Notes: generated by a model from the sequence alone, not told the origin. A stretch of 64,000 bases of DNA from Serratia proteamaculans_D (GCF_049959315.1 NZ_CP188201.1), one strand, 5' to 3'; counted from the stretch's first letter, positions 26,546 to 34,132 are shown. A program made the numbers and translations.

Positions 26546-26677
26546 TCACCAATACATAATGCTATAAAATATTACGATAATGAGAATAACGACGGCGATC
26601 ACATACCCCTGATAAGGGCGTGGTCCCTTCAGACCGCTTTTGGAACCGGGATCTTTATTTGTTTTTCTTCCTGACAT
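26546..26677 (-). CDS. 43-residue single-helix membrane protein
   Basis: Short gene with GAGGTGAGGTT directly before the ATG. The polar N-terminus (MSGRKTNKDPGSKSGLKGP) is basic, and residues about 25-43 form one transmembrane helix ending in SIMYW. It lies convergent to the DUF421 gene and between two stress genes. The strong ribosome site and clear two-part composition argue for a real gene. No family recognised. Confidence 0.65.
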   Translation of the reverse strand: MSGRKTNKDPGSKSGLKGPRPYQGYVIAVVILIIVIFYSIMYW

Positions 26678-26700
26678 AACCTCACCTCATTTTAAGGATG

Positions 26701-26724
26701 AAAAAAGGCCGGACACCTCCGGCC
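26701..26724 (-). terminator. Terminator after the yciF-like gene
   Basis: On the minus strand a 7-bp stem GGCCGGA / TCCGGCC with a 4-base loop is followed by six T residues, 22 bases past the stop. Confidence 0.9.
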
Positions 26725-26745
26725 AAAATAACGTCCAAGGTATTT

Positions 26746-27237
26746 TTAAGCGGCTTTTTTATTGACTTTTTTCTCAGCTATTAATGTTAATTTACTATCC
26801 GTTTCTTTTTCTTCTTCTAGCGTTTCACCCAAAAGCTTTTTGGCCGTAGTATAACCCAGTTTTTCAGCCAATGCGCAAAGGGTACCGTAAGTGGCAATCT
26901 CATAATGCTCAACTTTTTGCGCTGCAGCTATCAATCCCGCGTCCCGCACCGCGCCTGGAGCGATACCGTCTATAATTTCTTGCCCTTCTTCAATCAATCC
27001 TTCCATCGCCAGACATTTTATCCGTTTAATTCTGACATCAGGAGTGCTTTCTACCAGTTTATCCAATCTTTCTATCTGCCCTTGCGTTTCTTCAAAATGC
27101 GTTTTAAAAGCATTAACCAGATCTTCCTGCTCGGCAGCTCGAGCTAATTTGGGTAATGCTTTCGTCAGTTGTTTCTCGGCGCTGTAAACATCGGATAGCG
27201 CATGAATGAAAAGATCGTTTAGCGTTTTAATTAACAT
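26746..27237 (-). CDS. DUF892 ferritin-like protein (YciF type)
   Basis: 163 residues of the DUF892 family. LNDLFIHALSDVYSAEKQL at the N-terminus and KVEHYEIATYGTLCALAE near residue 108 carry the expected Glu/His ligands of a ferritin-like bundle; a Lys-rich tail (EKKVNKKAA) ends the protein. It is closest in pattern to YciF. It has its own terminator and is divergent from nothing obvious, so it is probably monocistronic. Together with the KGG protein and the YciE-type gene it completes a yciGFE-like set spread over 6 kb. Confidence 0.9.
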   Translation of the reverse strand: MLIKTLNDLFIHALSDVYSAEKQLTKALPKLARAAEQEDLVNAFKTHFEETQGQIERLDKLVESTPDVRIKRIKCLAMEGLIEEGQEIIDGIAPGAVRDAGLIAAAQKVEHYEIATYGTLCALAEKLGYTTAKKLLGETLEEEKETDSKLTLIAEKKVNKKAA

Positions 27238-27408
27238 ATTAACACTCCGGGTTTAAGTAGCTTCATTTAACAGACACAGACATGAACATTGCATAATGTT
27301 CAATGTATAATTATAGACAAAAATCGGACATTTTTTATCCGTGCGAAAAATAAAAAACAAAATTAGGAATGCTCTTATAATGATTTTTCGTTGTAAGTAT
27401 TGGACTCT

Positions 27409-27849
27409 TTATAATTTTATTATTGATACGTCTCCATTTTTTTCCAAAATGGCGAACTTTATCTGTTCCAAACGTTCTACGCCCTGCTTATTTCTAGCAA
27501 TTTCAAGAATATCGTCGACGGTCAAGTGGACCTTTTTCATCCTCCATTGCAGTAACTTTCCATTTTCTACCAAAATTATCGGTGAACCATCCATAAATCT
27601 ATCTATAAAAGGATTATAGGTTTTGATAAAGGAAAAAAGGATGTCGATGCTGAACAAGGTGACAATAGCAATAATTGCCGAAGTGACCGAGAGATCGTCA
27701 GGCAACATCGCTTGCTGAGTCGCCTCACTGATGATCAGCAACAAAATAAAGTCAAAGGAAGTCATGCGTAGTAACGTGCGGTTTCCCGCGATCTTCAACA
27801 CAATATACAGGGCAAAATAAATAGCCAGCGTGCGCATTACTATCTCCAT
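27409..27849 (-). CDS. DUF421 membrane protein, short form
   Basis: 146 residues from the ATG at 27849, which has AGGGGGGAG upstream; the longer frame to 27873 would overlap the preceding gene. Two or three hydrophobic helices (about 1-20, 32-45, 50-72) precede a DUF421 domain (DGSPIILVENGKLLQWRMKK, RLEQIKFAILEKNGDVSIIKL). It lacks the Cys-rich tail of the paralog at 25837. It forms an operon with the preceding membrane-anchored protein. Function unknown. Confidence 0.82.
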   Translation of the reverse strand: MEIVMRTLAIYFALYIVLKIAGNRTLLRMTSFDFILLLIISEATQQAMLPDDLSVTSAIIAIVTLFSIDILFSFIKTYNPFIDRFMDGSPIILVENGKLLQWRMKKVHLTVDDILEIARNKQGVERLEQIKFAILEKNGDVSIIKL

Positions 27850-27857
27850 ACTCCCCC

Positions 27858-28388
27858 CTATGGATAGATCCATTGTTTTATTTCAACCCAGTCGCCATTT
27901 TCATCTGCCAGCAGGGCATTGAAACTTCCCCATTTTTGCGGGCGCAACGTAAACGTGAGCATATAATTTTCTCGTTTCACGCTAACTGGCAAGGTGAAAA
28001 TTATTTTTCGATTCACATGAGTGACGTTTAACGACTGAGGTTGTACATTTTCTATCACATAGAATTCCAGCAAGGATTCCGGAAAAGATAGCCTAATAGA
28101 TTGATTAGTTTGATTTTTCAGCCTCATCCGCCACTGAGTTTGAGTTCCGTTTCTGGCAAATCGTTCATAATTTATCTTAAAATCACCTTCCCGACTAACC
28201 GCCTCTCTCCCGCTAAATACTCCATTAGAAAAAAAACCTAATAGCGCCAGCATCACGATGCTAAACATGACAAGATACCCCACTTTAGCTAACTGCCAGG
28301 ACAGCCTCATCATTGTTATGTGCTCTTTGACAGGTATCGCCCTGCTCGTTTTCTCGTCATGTATTTTGTCCTGCTCACTTCGCTTCAT
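27858..28388 (-). CDS. Membrane-anchored protein of unknown function
   Basis: 176 residues from the ATG at 28388 with AGGTG upstream. A basic N-terminal cytoplasmic part of about 25 residues, one transmembrane helix (about 34-54, VGYLVMFSIVMLALLGFF), then a beta-rich presumably periplasmic domain (WRMRLKNQTNQSIRLSFPE ... FTLPVSVKRENYMLTF) that reads like an immunoglobulin-like fold. It ends eight bases before the DUF421 start, so the two genes are an operon. No family recognised. Confidence 0.65.
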   Translation of the reverse strand: MKRSEQDKIHDEKTSRAIPVKEHITMMRLSWQLAKVGYLVMFSIVMLALLGFFSNGVFSGREAVSREGDFKINYERFARNGTQTQWRMRLKNQTNQSIRLSFPESLLEFYVIENVQPQSLNVTHVNRKIIFTLPVSVKRENYMLTFTLRPQKWGSFNALLADENGDWVEIKQWIYP

Positions 28389-28966
28389 AAATGCACCTGT
28401 CTGCAAGAATAAGATATCAGTAGTGGAAATTCAGCATGATTTATTATAGCTCATAAACATAAGAGGGAATCGAATCACGCAGCTAATGCAAGTGTAGTTA
28501 TTGCCATTCAGAAATATTGATGCAGGTCGAATGTTGTCCTTTCGGAGATATGGTTTCACAGCCCTTTGTATAGCCGCAATAACTTGCAGATACCGTGTAT
28601 GTATATAGTTAGTTGATGCGAGATATTTATGCTGAGCCTATGTGATTTCAAGGTAGACTCGAAACAGTACTCCATACATAACGTCAATCCAATTCTCTCA
28701 TGCCACTGGAAGATAATATGTTGTATTCACTCCACGATTTACATTACCCGGCACTGAATTTTATGAACTGGCAGTTAACTGGTCTTTACTAAATAACACG
28801 GCGCACCTATCTATTGCTGTTTAGGTTTAGCTTCAAGGAACGTTTCAATAGATTATAAGTCAGAGATGCGAAAATGCGATATGAAAAATCTTAGTTATGT
28901 ATTTATTTTCATGATTAACTCTAGTGAAGTAACTCTTAACTACTTGGTTGCCTGATTTCTGATCTA
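28389..28966. other. AT-rich gap before the IS remnant
   Basis: About 580 bp with no convincing reading frame or repeat. It carries the promoter region of the minus-strand operon to its left and ends at the inverted-repeat end of the decayed insertion sequence. Confidence 0.4.
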
Positions 28967-29945
28967 TGACCTGCCCCTAAATTTCGATACAACGCTCCGT
29001 TAGTAGTGTCTGAACCTTCACTATCAGAATTACCCTTTCTCCAACCCGCCGCAAATTCTGACGGCGTCTGATAATTCAGCGTGAAGTGCGTCCGACACTC
29101 GTTATAATCCTGACACCATTCACTGATGGTTTTCCTGGTATGATTGACGTCACGGAACCAGTGCTCCTTCAGGCATTCATCGCGAAAGCATCCCTTAAAA
29201 CTCTAAATAAATCCGCTCGGTGTCGGCTTGCCGGGTTGGATAAACCACAGCGCTACTCCATGTTCATAAGCCCACTGGTCAAGTGCTCTGCAGGTAAACT
29301 CCGGCCCCTGGTCAGTTCTCATCGTAGCCGGATAGCCGCGAAACAGCACAATGCAGTCAAGATTACGCGTGACTTGAACTCCTGAATTCCAAAGGAAATA
29401 GAGACCGTCAGGCATTCCTTCGTAAAATCATCCACGCAGTTCAGGCACTTGATCCTTCGACCAATGGCCAGTGCATCCATGACGAAATTCATCGACCAAG
29501 TCAGAGTGGGCACCGTCGTGCGGAGCAGCGGCAGACGTTCAGTTGCCAGCCCTTTAGGATATCGTCTGCGTTTTACCCCCAGCCCGCTCAGATGATAAAG
29601 GCGGTACATGCGCTTGTGATTAACATGACCCCCTTCACGGCGCAGTAACTGCCAGATACGACGGTAGCCAAAACGCCTGCGCCCCAGTGCCAGTTCAATA
29701 ATGCTCTATGATAAATGCGTATCAGCAGTTGGACGCTGAGCGTCATAGCGGCAGGTCGACAGGGACAAATCTGTCAGCCTTCAGGCACGACGTTGCGACA
29801 GGTTGGGCGCATCACAATCAACATCACTGCTTCCCACTTCTGGCCTATCGTCAGTACTTTCGCCCAAGAGCCACCTGAGGCCCAGCATGGCTTCAGCAAG
29901 CAGCTTCTTGACCGGGCGTTCTCCTCTTCAAGCCTTCTTACAAGA
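28967..29945 (-). mobile_element. Decayed IS3-family insertion sequence (orfA 3' part and orfB)
   Basis: A TGACCTGCCCCT terminal repeat at 28967 marks one end. Reading on the minus strand, orfB fragments are recognisable: YRLYHLSGLGVKRRRYPKGL, then SMNFVMDALAIGRRIKC and FRGYPATMRTDQGPEFTC (DDE integrase core), and finally HFTLNYQTPSEFAAGWRKGN. The frame is broken at least twice, including an in-frame TAG after SGFI near 29203. Part of orfA (RRLEEENA) remains at the right. The other terminal repeat and the start of orfA are missing, so the element is dead. Confidence 0.85.
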
Positions 29946-29962
29946 AAAAGAGAGAGCTTTCC

Positions 29963-29991
29963 CCCATCGGGGGAAAGTCTCCCCCGATGGG
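29963..29991 (-). promoter_or_regulatory. Orphan leader-type hairpin next to the IS remnant
   Basis: Perfect 12-bp inverted repeat CCCATCGGGGGA / TCCCCCGATGGG with a 5-base loop. Composition (runs of G and C around AAAG or GAC) resembles the alternative-hairpin leaders of the neighbouring genes at 31.3-33.6 kb. The gene it would have served is replaced by the IS remnant. Regulatory role is inference. Confidence 0.4.
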
Positions 29992-30044
29992 TTAGTGGTT
30001 ACATCATCATGGTCAGGACAGTGCTGCCATCCTGCCGAGATTGG

Positions 30045-30314
30045 TCATGATTGTTGCTCGATTTCATCGACCACGCTCCGTTCCTCAAATGGACACAGAA
30101 ACGGCGATGATGAGGTAAAGGGACTGGCGCCCAGGCGTACCAGGTGGTATTTATCCACCAAGTTGTTGATCGCCTCAAACGGCCGCACTCCCGCTTCCTG
30201 TAAAGCCATCACGCACTCCGCTTCACACAGATCGGTATCGTTTAACGCCAGGCCAAAGTATTTGGCCAGTAACCTGCCGGCAATGGTCTGCCAGTAACGT
30301 TGTTCAATCGTCAT
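30045..30314 (-). CDS. CbtA/YkfI-family toxin-like protein
   Basis: 89 residues from the ATG at 30314 with GAGGAG upstream. LAKYFGLALNDTDLCEAECV followed by LQEAGVRPFEAINNLVDKYHLVRL matches the core of CbtA (YeeV), which blocks polymerisation of MreB and FtsZ in E. coli. It is shorter than CbtA (124 residues) at the C-terminus. No CbeA/YeeU-type antitoxin gene is next to it. The start lies 12 bp after the ArdC-like stop, so it is expressed from that transcript. Activity as a toxin is not shown. Confidence 0.7.
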   Translation of the reverse strand: MTIEQRYWQTIAGRLLAKYFGLALNDTDLCEAECVMALQEAGVRPFEAINNLVDKYHLVRLGASPFTSSSPFLCPFEERSVVDEIEQQS

Positions 30315-30325
30315 CACCAGACTCC

Positions 30326-31333
30326 TCATGCCGCAACGGCAGGATCGGTTGTCACCGGTTTCGCCAGGGGCTTCAGCAAAAAGTCTGATGCCTCACGGGC
30401 CTGTTTGGCCGCACGAAACAGCGCGCGCTTATCCTCACGCAATACCTTGAGCCAGTGCTCGAGGTAGCTGTCGTGCTGGATGTCGCCAAAGACGCCAAGC
30501 TGTGCGCACATAAAAGCACTGCCCAGTTCAGCCACCAGTTCCTCGAACGCGTATACCGGGTCTCCGAACGCGCGAGAAGAAGACGTGATCCCCTCCCGGT
30601 TGAGCCGTGTTGCATGACCGGTGCTGTGCACCAGTTCATGCAATAACGTCGACCAGTAATCCGCCTCGGTTCGAAATTGTTGAACCTGCGGCAAGACAAT
30701 CTGGTCGCGGATCGGGGAGTAAAATGCCCGGTCCTGGTACACCTGTACGAGCCGAACGCCACTGGCGTCAACGAGGGTGCTGACCTGAGCCTGCATTTTC
30801 GCATCAACCAATGCCCCATCCTCTTCCGGCACTTCTGCCGGCGTAACACCGACAACGGCTTCCGGGAGGTTTTCGCATTGCGCCACGTTAAACAGGAACA
30901 ACGGCTTCAGCATGGGTATTCGCGTTTTCAGCGGGTTCCCCTCCTCGTCAAACAGCTGCCGGCCATCAGCATCCTCCACCTGCTTGTCCCAGGGTTTGAA
31001 TACCACGGCCAGGGTGGCTGTTTCGCCGGCGCGCACATGGCCTCCGACGGCTTCCGCCTGCTTGTAGGTCAGCCAGCGATGGGAGTGAAACCCCCTTTCG
31101 TCCGCGGCTATCCACAACAGCAGCACATTCACACCGCTGTAGTGGTAACCGGTAGTGCCGTTCTGCGGCATGATGCTGGTCGACGCACTACGGGCCTTAT
31201 CGGTCCGCCAGGGCTTACGCCAGGGCAACGTTCCCGTCTCGATGGCGGCAATGATTTTGTCAGTGACCTGTTGGTACAGGTCAGGTCGTTCGCGACGGGC
31301 TTTGGCCGGCCGACGTGATGATGATTTCTTCAT
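30326..31333 (-). CDS. ArdC-like antirestriction protein (DUF1738 plus zinc metallopeptidase)
   Basis: 335 residues from the ATG at 31333 with GAGGAG upstream. The N-terminal half is the ArdC/DUF1738 ssDNA-binding domain (DLYQQVTDKIIAAIETGTLP WRKPWR, written in two parts; NGTTGYHYSGVNVLLLW). The C-terminal half is a metallopeptidase domain with HELVHSTGH and a distal Glu in FEELVAELGSAF. Such proteins protect incoming mobile DNA from restriction during conjugation. It is preceded by an attenuator-like leader and followed closely by the CbtA-like gene. Confidence 0.9.
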   Translation of the reverse strand: MKKSSSRRPAKARRERPDLYQQVTDKIIAAIETGTLPWRKPWRTDKARSASTSIMPQNGTTGYHYSGVNVLLLWIAADERGFHSHRWLTYKQAEAVGGHVRAGETATLAVVFKPWDKQVEDADGRQLFDEEGNPLKTRIPMLKPLFLFNVAQCENLPEAVVGVTPAEVPEEDGALVDAKMQAQVSTLVDASGVRLVQVYQDRAFYSPIRDQIVLPQVQQFRTEADYWSTLLHELVHSTGHATRLNREGITSSSRAFGDPVYAFEELVAELGSAFMCAQLGVFGDIQHDSYLEHWLKVLREDKRALFRAAKQAREASDFLLKPLAKPVTTDPAVAA

Positions 31334-31392
31334 GGAATGCTCCTCGTAAAAAAAAAAGCGCATTCCTCCCCTGGCGGCGAAGAATACGCCCC
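31334..31392 (-). promoter_or_regulatory. Attenuator-like leader of the ardC-like gene
   Basis: Read on the minus strand. Segment 1 GCGTATTC pairs with segment 2 GAATGCGC (8 bp, one G-U that is only a pair on this strand), followed by ten T: an intrinsic terminator. Segment 2 (GGAATGC) can instead pair with GCATTCC, which runs into the start codon and encloses the GAGGAG ribosome site. The two hairpins exclude each other. Confidence 0.75.
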
Positions 31393-31409
31393 AGCGGACA
31401 GAAAAGTGG

Positions 31410-32012
31410 TTAGAACTCAGGGTAACGCAGCGCCCCTTTCGGGTTTACCGTGTCAACACGCTGTTTCAGCCGTTCGAACAAGGCCTGATAGTCGTCCCGA
31501 TCGGCGGGCTTTGCCCGCTTGCAATCGGTATGACAGGCCGTGGCCAGTATGTTGATGGCCCGCTCACGCCAGTGTTTAAACTCATCCTGGCTGACGCAGA
31601 CCGAGTAATGGACCTCGGCCAGCTGCAGCATACGGGCGCTCATTCGGCGGTAGTCGGCGACACACACCCAGTTGACCACGGCGACGTGCATATAGACCGT
31701 CTCCGGTAACAGGTGTATCCAGAGTTCATGCCCTTCCGACAGTATTCGTTCGATACACCTGTCGGTTAGCACCAGCTCCTCACCAAAGTCATCACCGCCG
31801 ACGAGCTGCCGCGATGTCTCGTACCAGGCCTCATCCTTTTCGGGATGGCAACCGTCGGCATACACCAGATGTTTAATACGCCCGGTGGCGTTTCGCTCAC
31901 CCACGGTCGGCATCAGATAGACACCGTTGTCTTTGGCCAGCATCAGCGCACAGTGATTGGCGCGAACTTCAGCAATAACAGTGCGCAATTCTGCAGGGTT
32001 AAAATGCAACAT
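31410..32012 (-). CDS. DUF3085 domain protein
   Basis: 200 residues. The first about 90 residues match DUF3085 (LRTVIAEVRANHCALMLAKDNGVYLMP ... GGDDFGEEL, shown in parts). The remainder (WIHLLPETVYMHVAVVNW ... DYQALFERLKQRVD) is not assigned. The family is found on plasmids and conjugative elements with ArdC-like genes; its function is unknown. AGGAG precedes the ATG inside an alternative-hairpin leader. Confidence 0.82.
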   Translation of the reverse strand: MLHFNPAELRTVIAEVRANHCALMLAKDNGVYLMPTVGERNATGRIKHLVYADGCHPEKDEAWYETSRQLVGGDDFGEELVLTDRCIERILSEGHELWIHLLPETVYMHVAVVNWVCVADYRRMSARMLQLAEVHYSVCVSQDEFKHWRERAINILATACHTDCKRAKPADRDDYQALFERLKQRVDTVNPKGALRYPEF

Positions 32013-32072
32013 GGTAAGTCTCCTGTGTGCTGGAGACGGACTTCCCCGAGAGGGAAAGCCCCTCCAGGGAAA
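32013..32072 (-). promoter_or_regulatory. Alternative-hairpin leader of the DUF3085 gene
   Basis: Minus strand. Segment 1 GGGGCTTTCCC can pair with segment 2 GGGGAAGTCC (about 10 pairs including wobbles). The 3' part of segment 2, GTCTCC, pairs exactly with GGAGAC, which contains the ribosome site. No T tract follows the 1:2 stem, so control would be translational. A DUF3085 RNA motif has been described by comparative genomics; whether this is an instance needs a covariance-model search. Confidence 0.65.
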
Positions 32073-32143
32073 ATGAGTTAACGCGTTGAAGTCCTGTCGT
32101 ACTCAACAAGACTGACAGTGCGGACTACAAGGTTGAGATCAGG

Positions 32144-32689
32144 TTACTTGCTCCTGCTCAAACCCGGGTTTAGCCAGACGTTATCCATCAAGGTGATCAC
32201 GCTCCAGTGATAGGAGAGCTCGTCGTTATTGATGCTGTCCCTGAATTGCACCAGGTGTCTGCGGACTGAATCATCCGTGAGTACCCGTTCATTCACCGCA
32301 TCTGGAGCCTTGAGCTCAGGACGCTGCAGATGATGACGCAACCAGATAAGCGGCTGTTCCCAACCACATCCCGCAGTGTGTGTATCCCGCTCTATTCGGA
32401 AGCAGCCGGGGCACAGGTTATGTACCAGGAGCAACATCAGCCGGCCGAAGAAATCCTGCCGACTGTCGATCCAGAGAGCCTGCTGTACAGGCTGCATGTG
32501 TCCCGGCTGCAGAGAAAACCGCAGACCGGCCACGTCGAGTACCGCACCGCTGAACAGATCACTGGCCTGGTTAATATCTACAGGCCGGGTTGTCGCCGGC
32601 AAAAGCCAGTACACCTCGGTCACCGCAAGCGTTAAATCAATCCACGCGTCCTGGGACGGCGGCTTGTCAAAATACACTGTTGTTATCAC
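32144..32689 (-). CDS. Unknown ICE/plasmid-type protein
   Basis: 181 residues starting at a GTG (32689) that has GGAGG eight bases upstream; the frame continues to an ATG at 32767 but that would cross the leader hairpins. The protein is soluble with several Trp and a CPGCFRIERDTHTAGCG segment holding three cysteines and a histidine near residues 110-125, possibly metal-binding. No family recognised. It is one of five neighbouring genes with similar leaders. Confidence 0.65.
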   Translation of the reverse strand: MITTVYFDKPPSQDAWIDLTLAVTEVYWLLPATTRPVDINQASDLFSGAVLDVAGLRFSLQPGHMQPVQQALWIDSRQDFFGRLMLLLVHNLCPGCFRIERDTHTAGCGWEQPLIWLRHHLQRPELKAPDAVNERVLTDDSVRRHLVQFRDSINNDELSYHWSVITLMDNVWLNPGLSRSK

Positions 32690-32748
32690 GATAAATCCTC
32701 CAGAAATAATGAAGGGGGATTTATCCCCCGGACGGGAATAAATCCCCG
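32690..32748 (-). promoter_or_regulatory. Alternative-hairpin leader of the 181-residue protein gene
   Basis: Minus strand. Segment 1 CGGGGATTTATTCCCG, segment 2 GGGGGATAAATCCCCC and the ribosome-site segment 3 GGAGGATTTATC share complementary cores: GGGGATTTA pairs with TAAATCCCC (9 bp), and GATAAATCC pairs with GGATTTATC (9 bp) next to the GTG start. No T tract follows. Confidence 0.7.
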
Positions 32749-32788
32749 TCAGGGTGTGTGTCTGCAAGTTCTCAGGCTGTCATGCCGA

Positions 32789-33163
32789 TCACCAAACCTC
32801 GAGCTCACCAATAGCGATGTCGGCTTCAACATCGCGCTTGCCTTGTTCCACAGCCTGCGCCCAATAAGACGCGTGAATATCTCTGCTCAGCGATTCCAGG
32901 CGAGTCAGAAGCGCTTGCCCGTTAGCGGAAAGTGTTGATATATGGCCGTATTGCATGACCAGCAGGAAACCACCAAAGGCCTCTCCCGCATTGATAACGG
33001 CATTTTCCACATCATTGAACTCAGTGGGGTCTTCACGTTCAAGACCCAAACCCAGACGCTGGCAAGCCCGTATACTCATGAGCTTACCTTCAACCAGGCA
33101 AAGGAACTGAAACGCATCAAGCGCGGTTTTCACGTCAAGTATGTTGGGTAACTGGGTATGCAT
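32789..33163 (-). CDS. Unknown ICE/plasmid-type protein
   Basis: 124 residues from the ATG at 33163 (MHTQLPNILDVKTALDAFQF), with GTGGAGG upstream within the leader; the frame to 33202 crosses the leader. Soluble and mostly helical in appearance (LSANGQALLTRLESLSRDIHAS). No catalytic motif and no family recognised. Size, strand and leader match the neighbouring mobile-element genes. Confidence 0.65.
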   Translation of the reverse strand: MHTQLPNILDVKTALDAFQFLCLVEGKLMSIRACQRLGLGLEREDPTEFNDVENAVINAGEAFGGFLLVMQYGHISTLSANGQALLTRLESLSRDIHASYWAQAVEQGKRDVEADIAIGELEVW

Positions 33164-33220
33164 CGATAAATCCTCCACAAAAAAAGCGGGATTTATCCCC
33201 ATAACGGGTGTAAATCCCCG
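33164..33220 (-). promoter_or_regulatory. Attenuator-like leader of the 124-residue protein gene
   Basis: Minus strand. Segment 1 GGGATTTA pairs with TAAATCCC of segment 2 (8 bp), followed by GC and seven T, an intrinsic terminator. Segment 2 GATAAATCC instead pairs over 9 bp with GGATTTATC, which overlaps the GGAGG ribosome site and ends one base before the ATG. Confidence 0.75.
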
Positions 33221-33250
33221 TCAGGGTATTAAGTGGGTAAACCGACCACT

Positions 33251-33571
33251 CTAAAAGCGGTAACGCAGTCTGGCCAAATGCTCAGCATGTTGGCTAGCGA
33301 GCCGGTAAGCTCTTCTGCGTTCGGTATGCCTGCACGGCAAAGCCACCTGGGTATGGTCGTAGGTATACCCACCTTTATACCAACCGTTGCGCAGCGTCAG
33401 TAACGCGATGACAGAACCGTCATCACAGCAGACAACATAAGCGCGAACGGCAAAATTACCGGAAACATTGACGAACCAGTCGGTATGAAGAGGTATTCGT
33501 TGAACGGCCGATTTGACACGTTGCAGGATTGAGAAAAATTCAGGTACAACCGAAAAGGTAAAAACAGACAT
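33251..33571 (-). CDS. Unknown ICE/plasmid-type protein
   Basis: 106 residues from the ATG at 33571 (MSVFTFSVVPEFFSILQRVK) with AGGAG upstream; a longer frame to 33658 crosses the leader. The middle (FVNVSGNFAVRAYVVCCDDGSVIALLTL) reads as a small beta-sheet domain, and the C-terminus is basic (CRHTERRRAYRLASQHAEHLARLRYRF), suggesting nucleic-acid binding. No family recognised. Confidence 0.65.
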   Translation of the reverse strand: MSVFTFSVVPEFFSILQRVKSAVQRIPLHTDWFVNVSGNFAVRAYVVCCDDGSVIALLTLRNGWYKGGYTYDHTQVALPCRHTERRRAYRLASQHAEHLARLRYRF

Positions 33572-33627
33572 GGTGTTTCTCCTGTAAAAAAGGGAAACAC
33601 CGTTCCCAGGGGAAAGGTATTTCCCTT
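33572..33627 (-). promoter_or_regulatory. Attenuator-like leader of the 106-residue protein gene
   Basis: Minus strand. Segment 1 GGGAAATACC pairs with segment 2 GGTGTTTCCC over 10 bp (one U-G wobble) and is followed by six T, an intrinsic terminator. Segment 2 GGTGTTTC instead pairs over 8 bp with GAAACACC, which lies between the AGGAG site and the ATG. The sequence differs from the neighbouring leaders while the pairings are kept. Confidence 0.78.
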
Positions 33628-33697
33628 GGGATTTGATTGCGTCACGCGCAATCAACATAGGTAAGAAAGTTAAGCCTTGTTCATCAAAACTACGATG

Positions 33698-33903
33698 ACA
33701 TCTACTCTCAAAGGCGGGCAGATGTACTACACCGTAAACGGCGTGCTTCCTTCCAAGCTACGGAAGCGTTTTTGCCACTACCCGAAGGCGATCCTCACAA
33801 GTGACTGGATCATTGGTGGCTGTCGACTGACAGCTAGATCACCCGAAGGCGCTCATCACAGACCCATTGAGCATTGGTGGTTGTCCGAAGACAACGAGTA
33901 AGC
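33698..33903 (-). ncRNA. Putative structured RNA, copy 1
   Basis: About 195 bp that recur at 35764-35962 with roughly four of five bases identical. Read on the minus strand it folds as successive hairpins: GTTGTC(TTCG)GACAAC; CACCAAT-GCTCA...TGAGC-GCCTTCGGGTG; GCTGTC/GACAGC; CACCAAT-GATCC...GGATC-GCCTTCGGGT; GCTTCC/GGAAGC; ACGCCG(TTTA)CGGTGT; CATCT/AGATG. Base changes between copies keep the pairs. UUCG loops and G-U pairs occur only on the minus strand. A TTGACA -35 (33933-33938) with GAAAAT 17 bases on points into it. The function is unknown. Confidence 0.62.
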
Positions 33904-33909
33904 CTGTTT

Positions 33910-33938
33910 ATTTTCCGAGCAAATCGCTGTTCTGTCAA
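33910..33938 (-). promoter_or_regulatory. Candidate promoter of structured RNA copy 1
   Basis: On the minus strand a consensus TTGACA is followed after 17 bases by GAAAAT (four of six matches to the -10 consensus). It would start RNA near 33903, just before the first hairpin. Confidence 0.5.
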
Positions 33939-34018
33939 GAGGCCATGCACACCTGGTTTTGGTATAATATTTCCTGTTGCCTTAATAAGGTAACGTCTCA
34001 GTACCATTATAATTTAGA

Positions 34019-34045
34019 GGTCGCAGCCCTGTGAGAGCTGCGACC
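34019..34045 (-). terminator. Hairpin downstream of the second integrase gene
   Basis: Perfect 9-bp inverted repeat GGTCGCAGC / GCTGCGACC with a 9-base loop; on the minus strand it is followed by the T/A-rich TCTAAATTATAAT. A weak terminator for the integrase gene is the simplest reading. Confidence 0.4.
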
Positions 34046-34132
34046 GACATGTACGAACCATCATATTCACGTATACAGTTGAGAAAATTTTTTAATTAAT
34101 AAAACCCTGTAAAATGAATTGCGATTAATCCG

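Noticed and set aside
33677..33901. Possible 74-residue protein through structured element copy 1
   Set aside because: The matching copy at 35764-35962 carries indels that break the frame, while base pairing is preserved, so RNA structure rather than protein explains the conservation.
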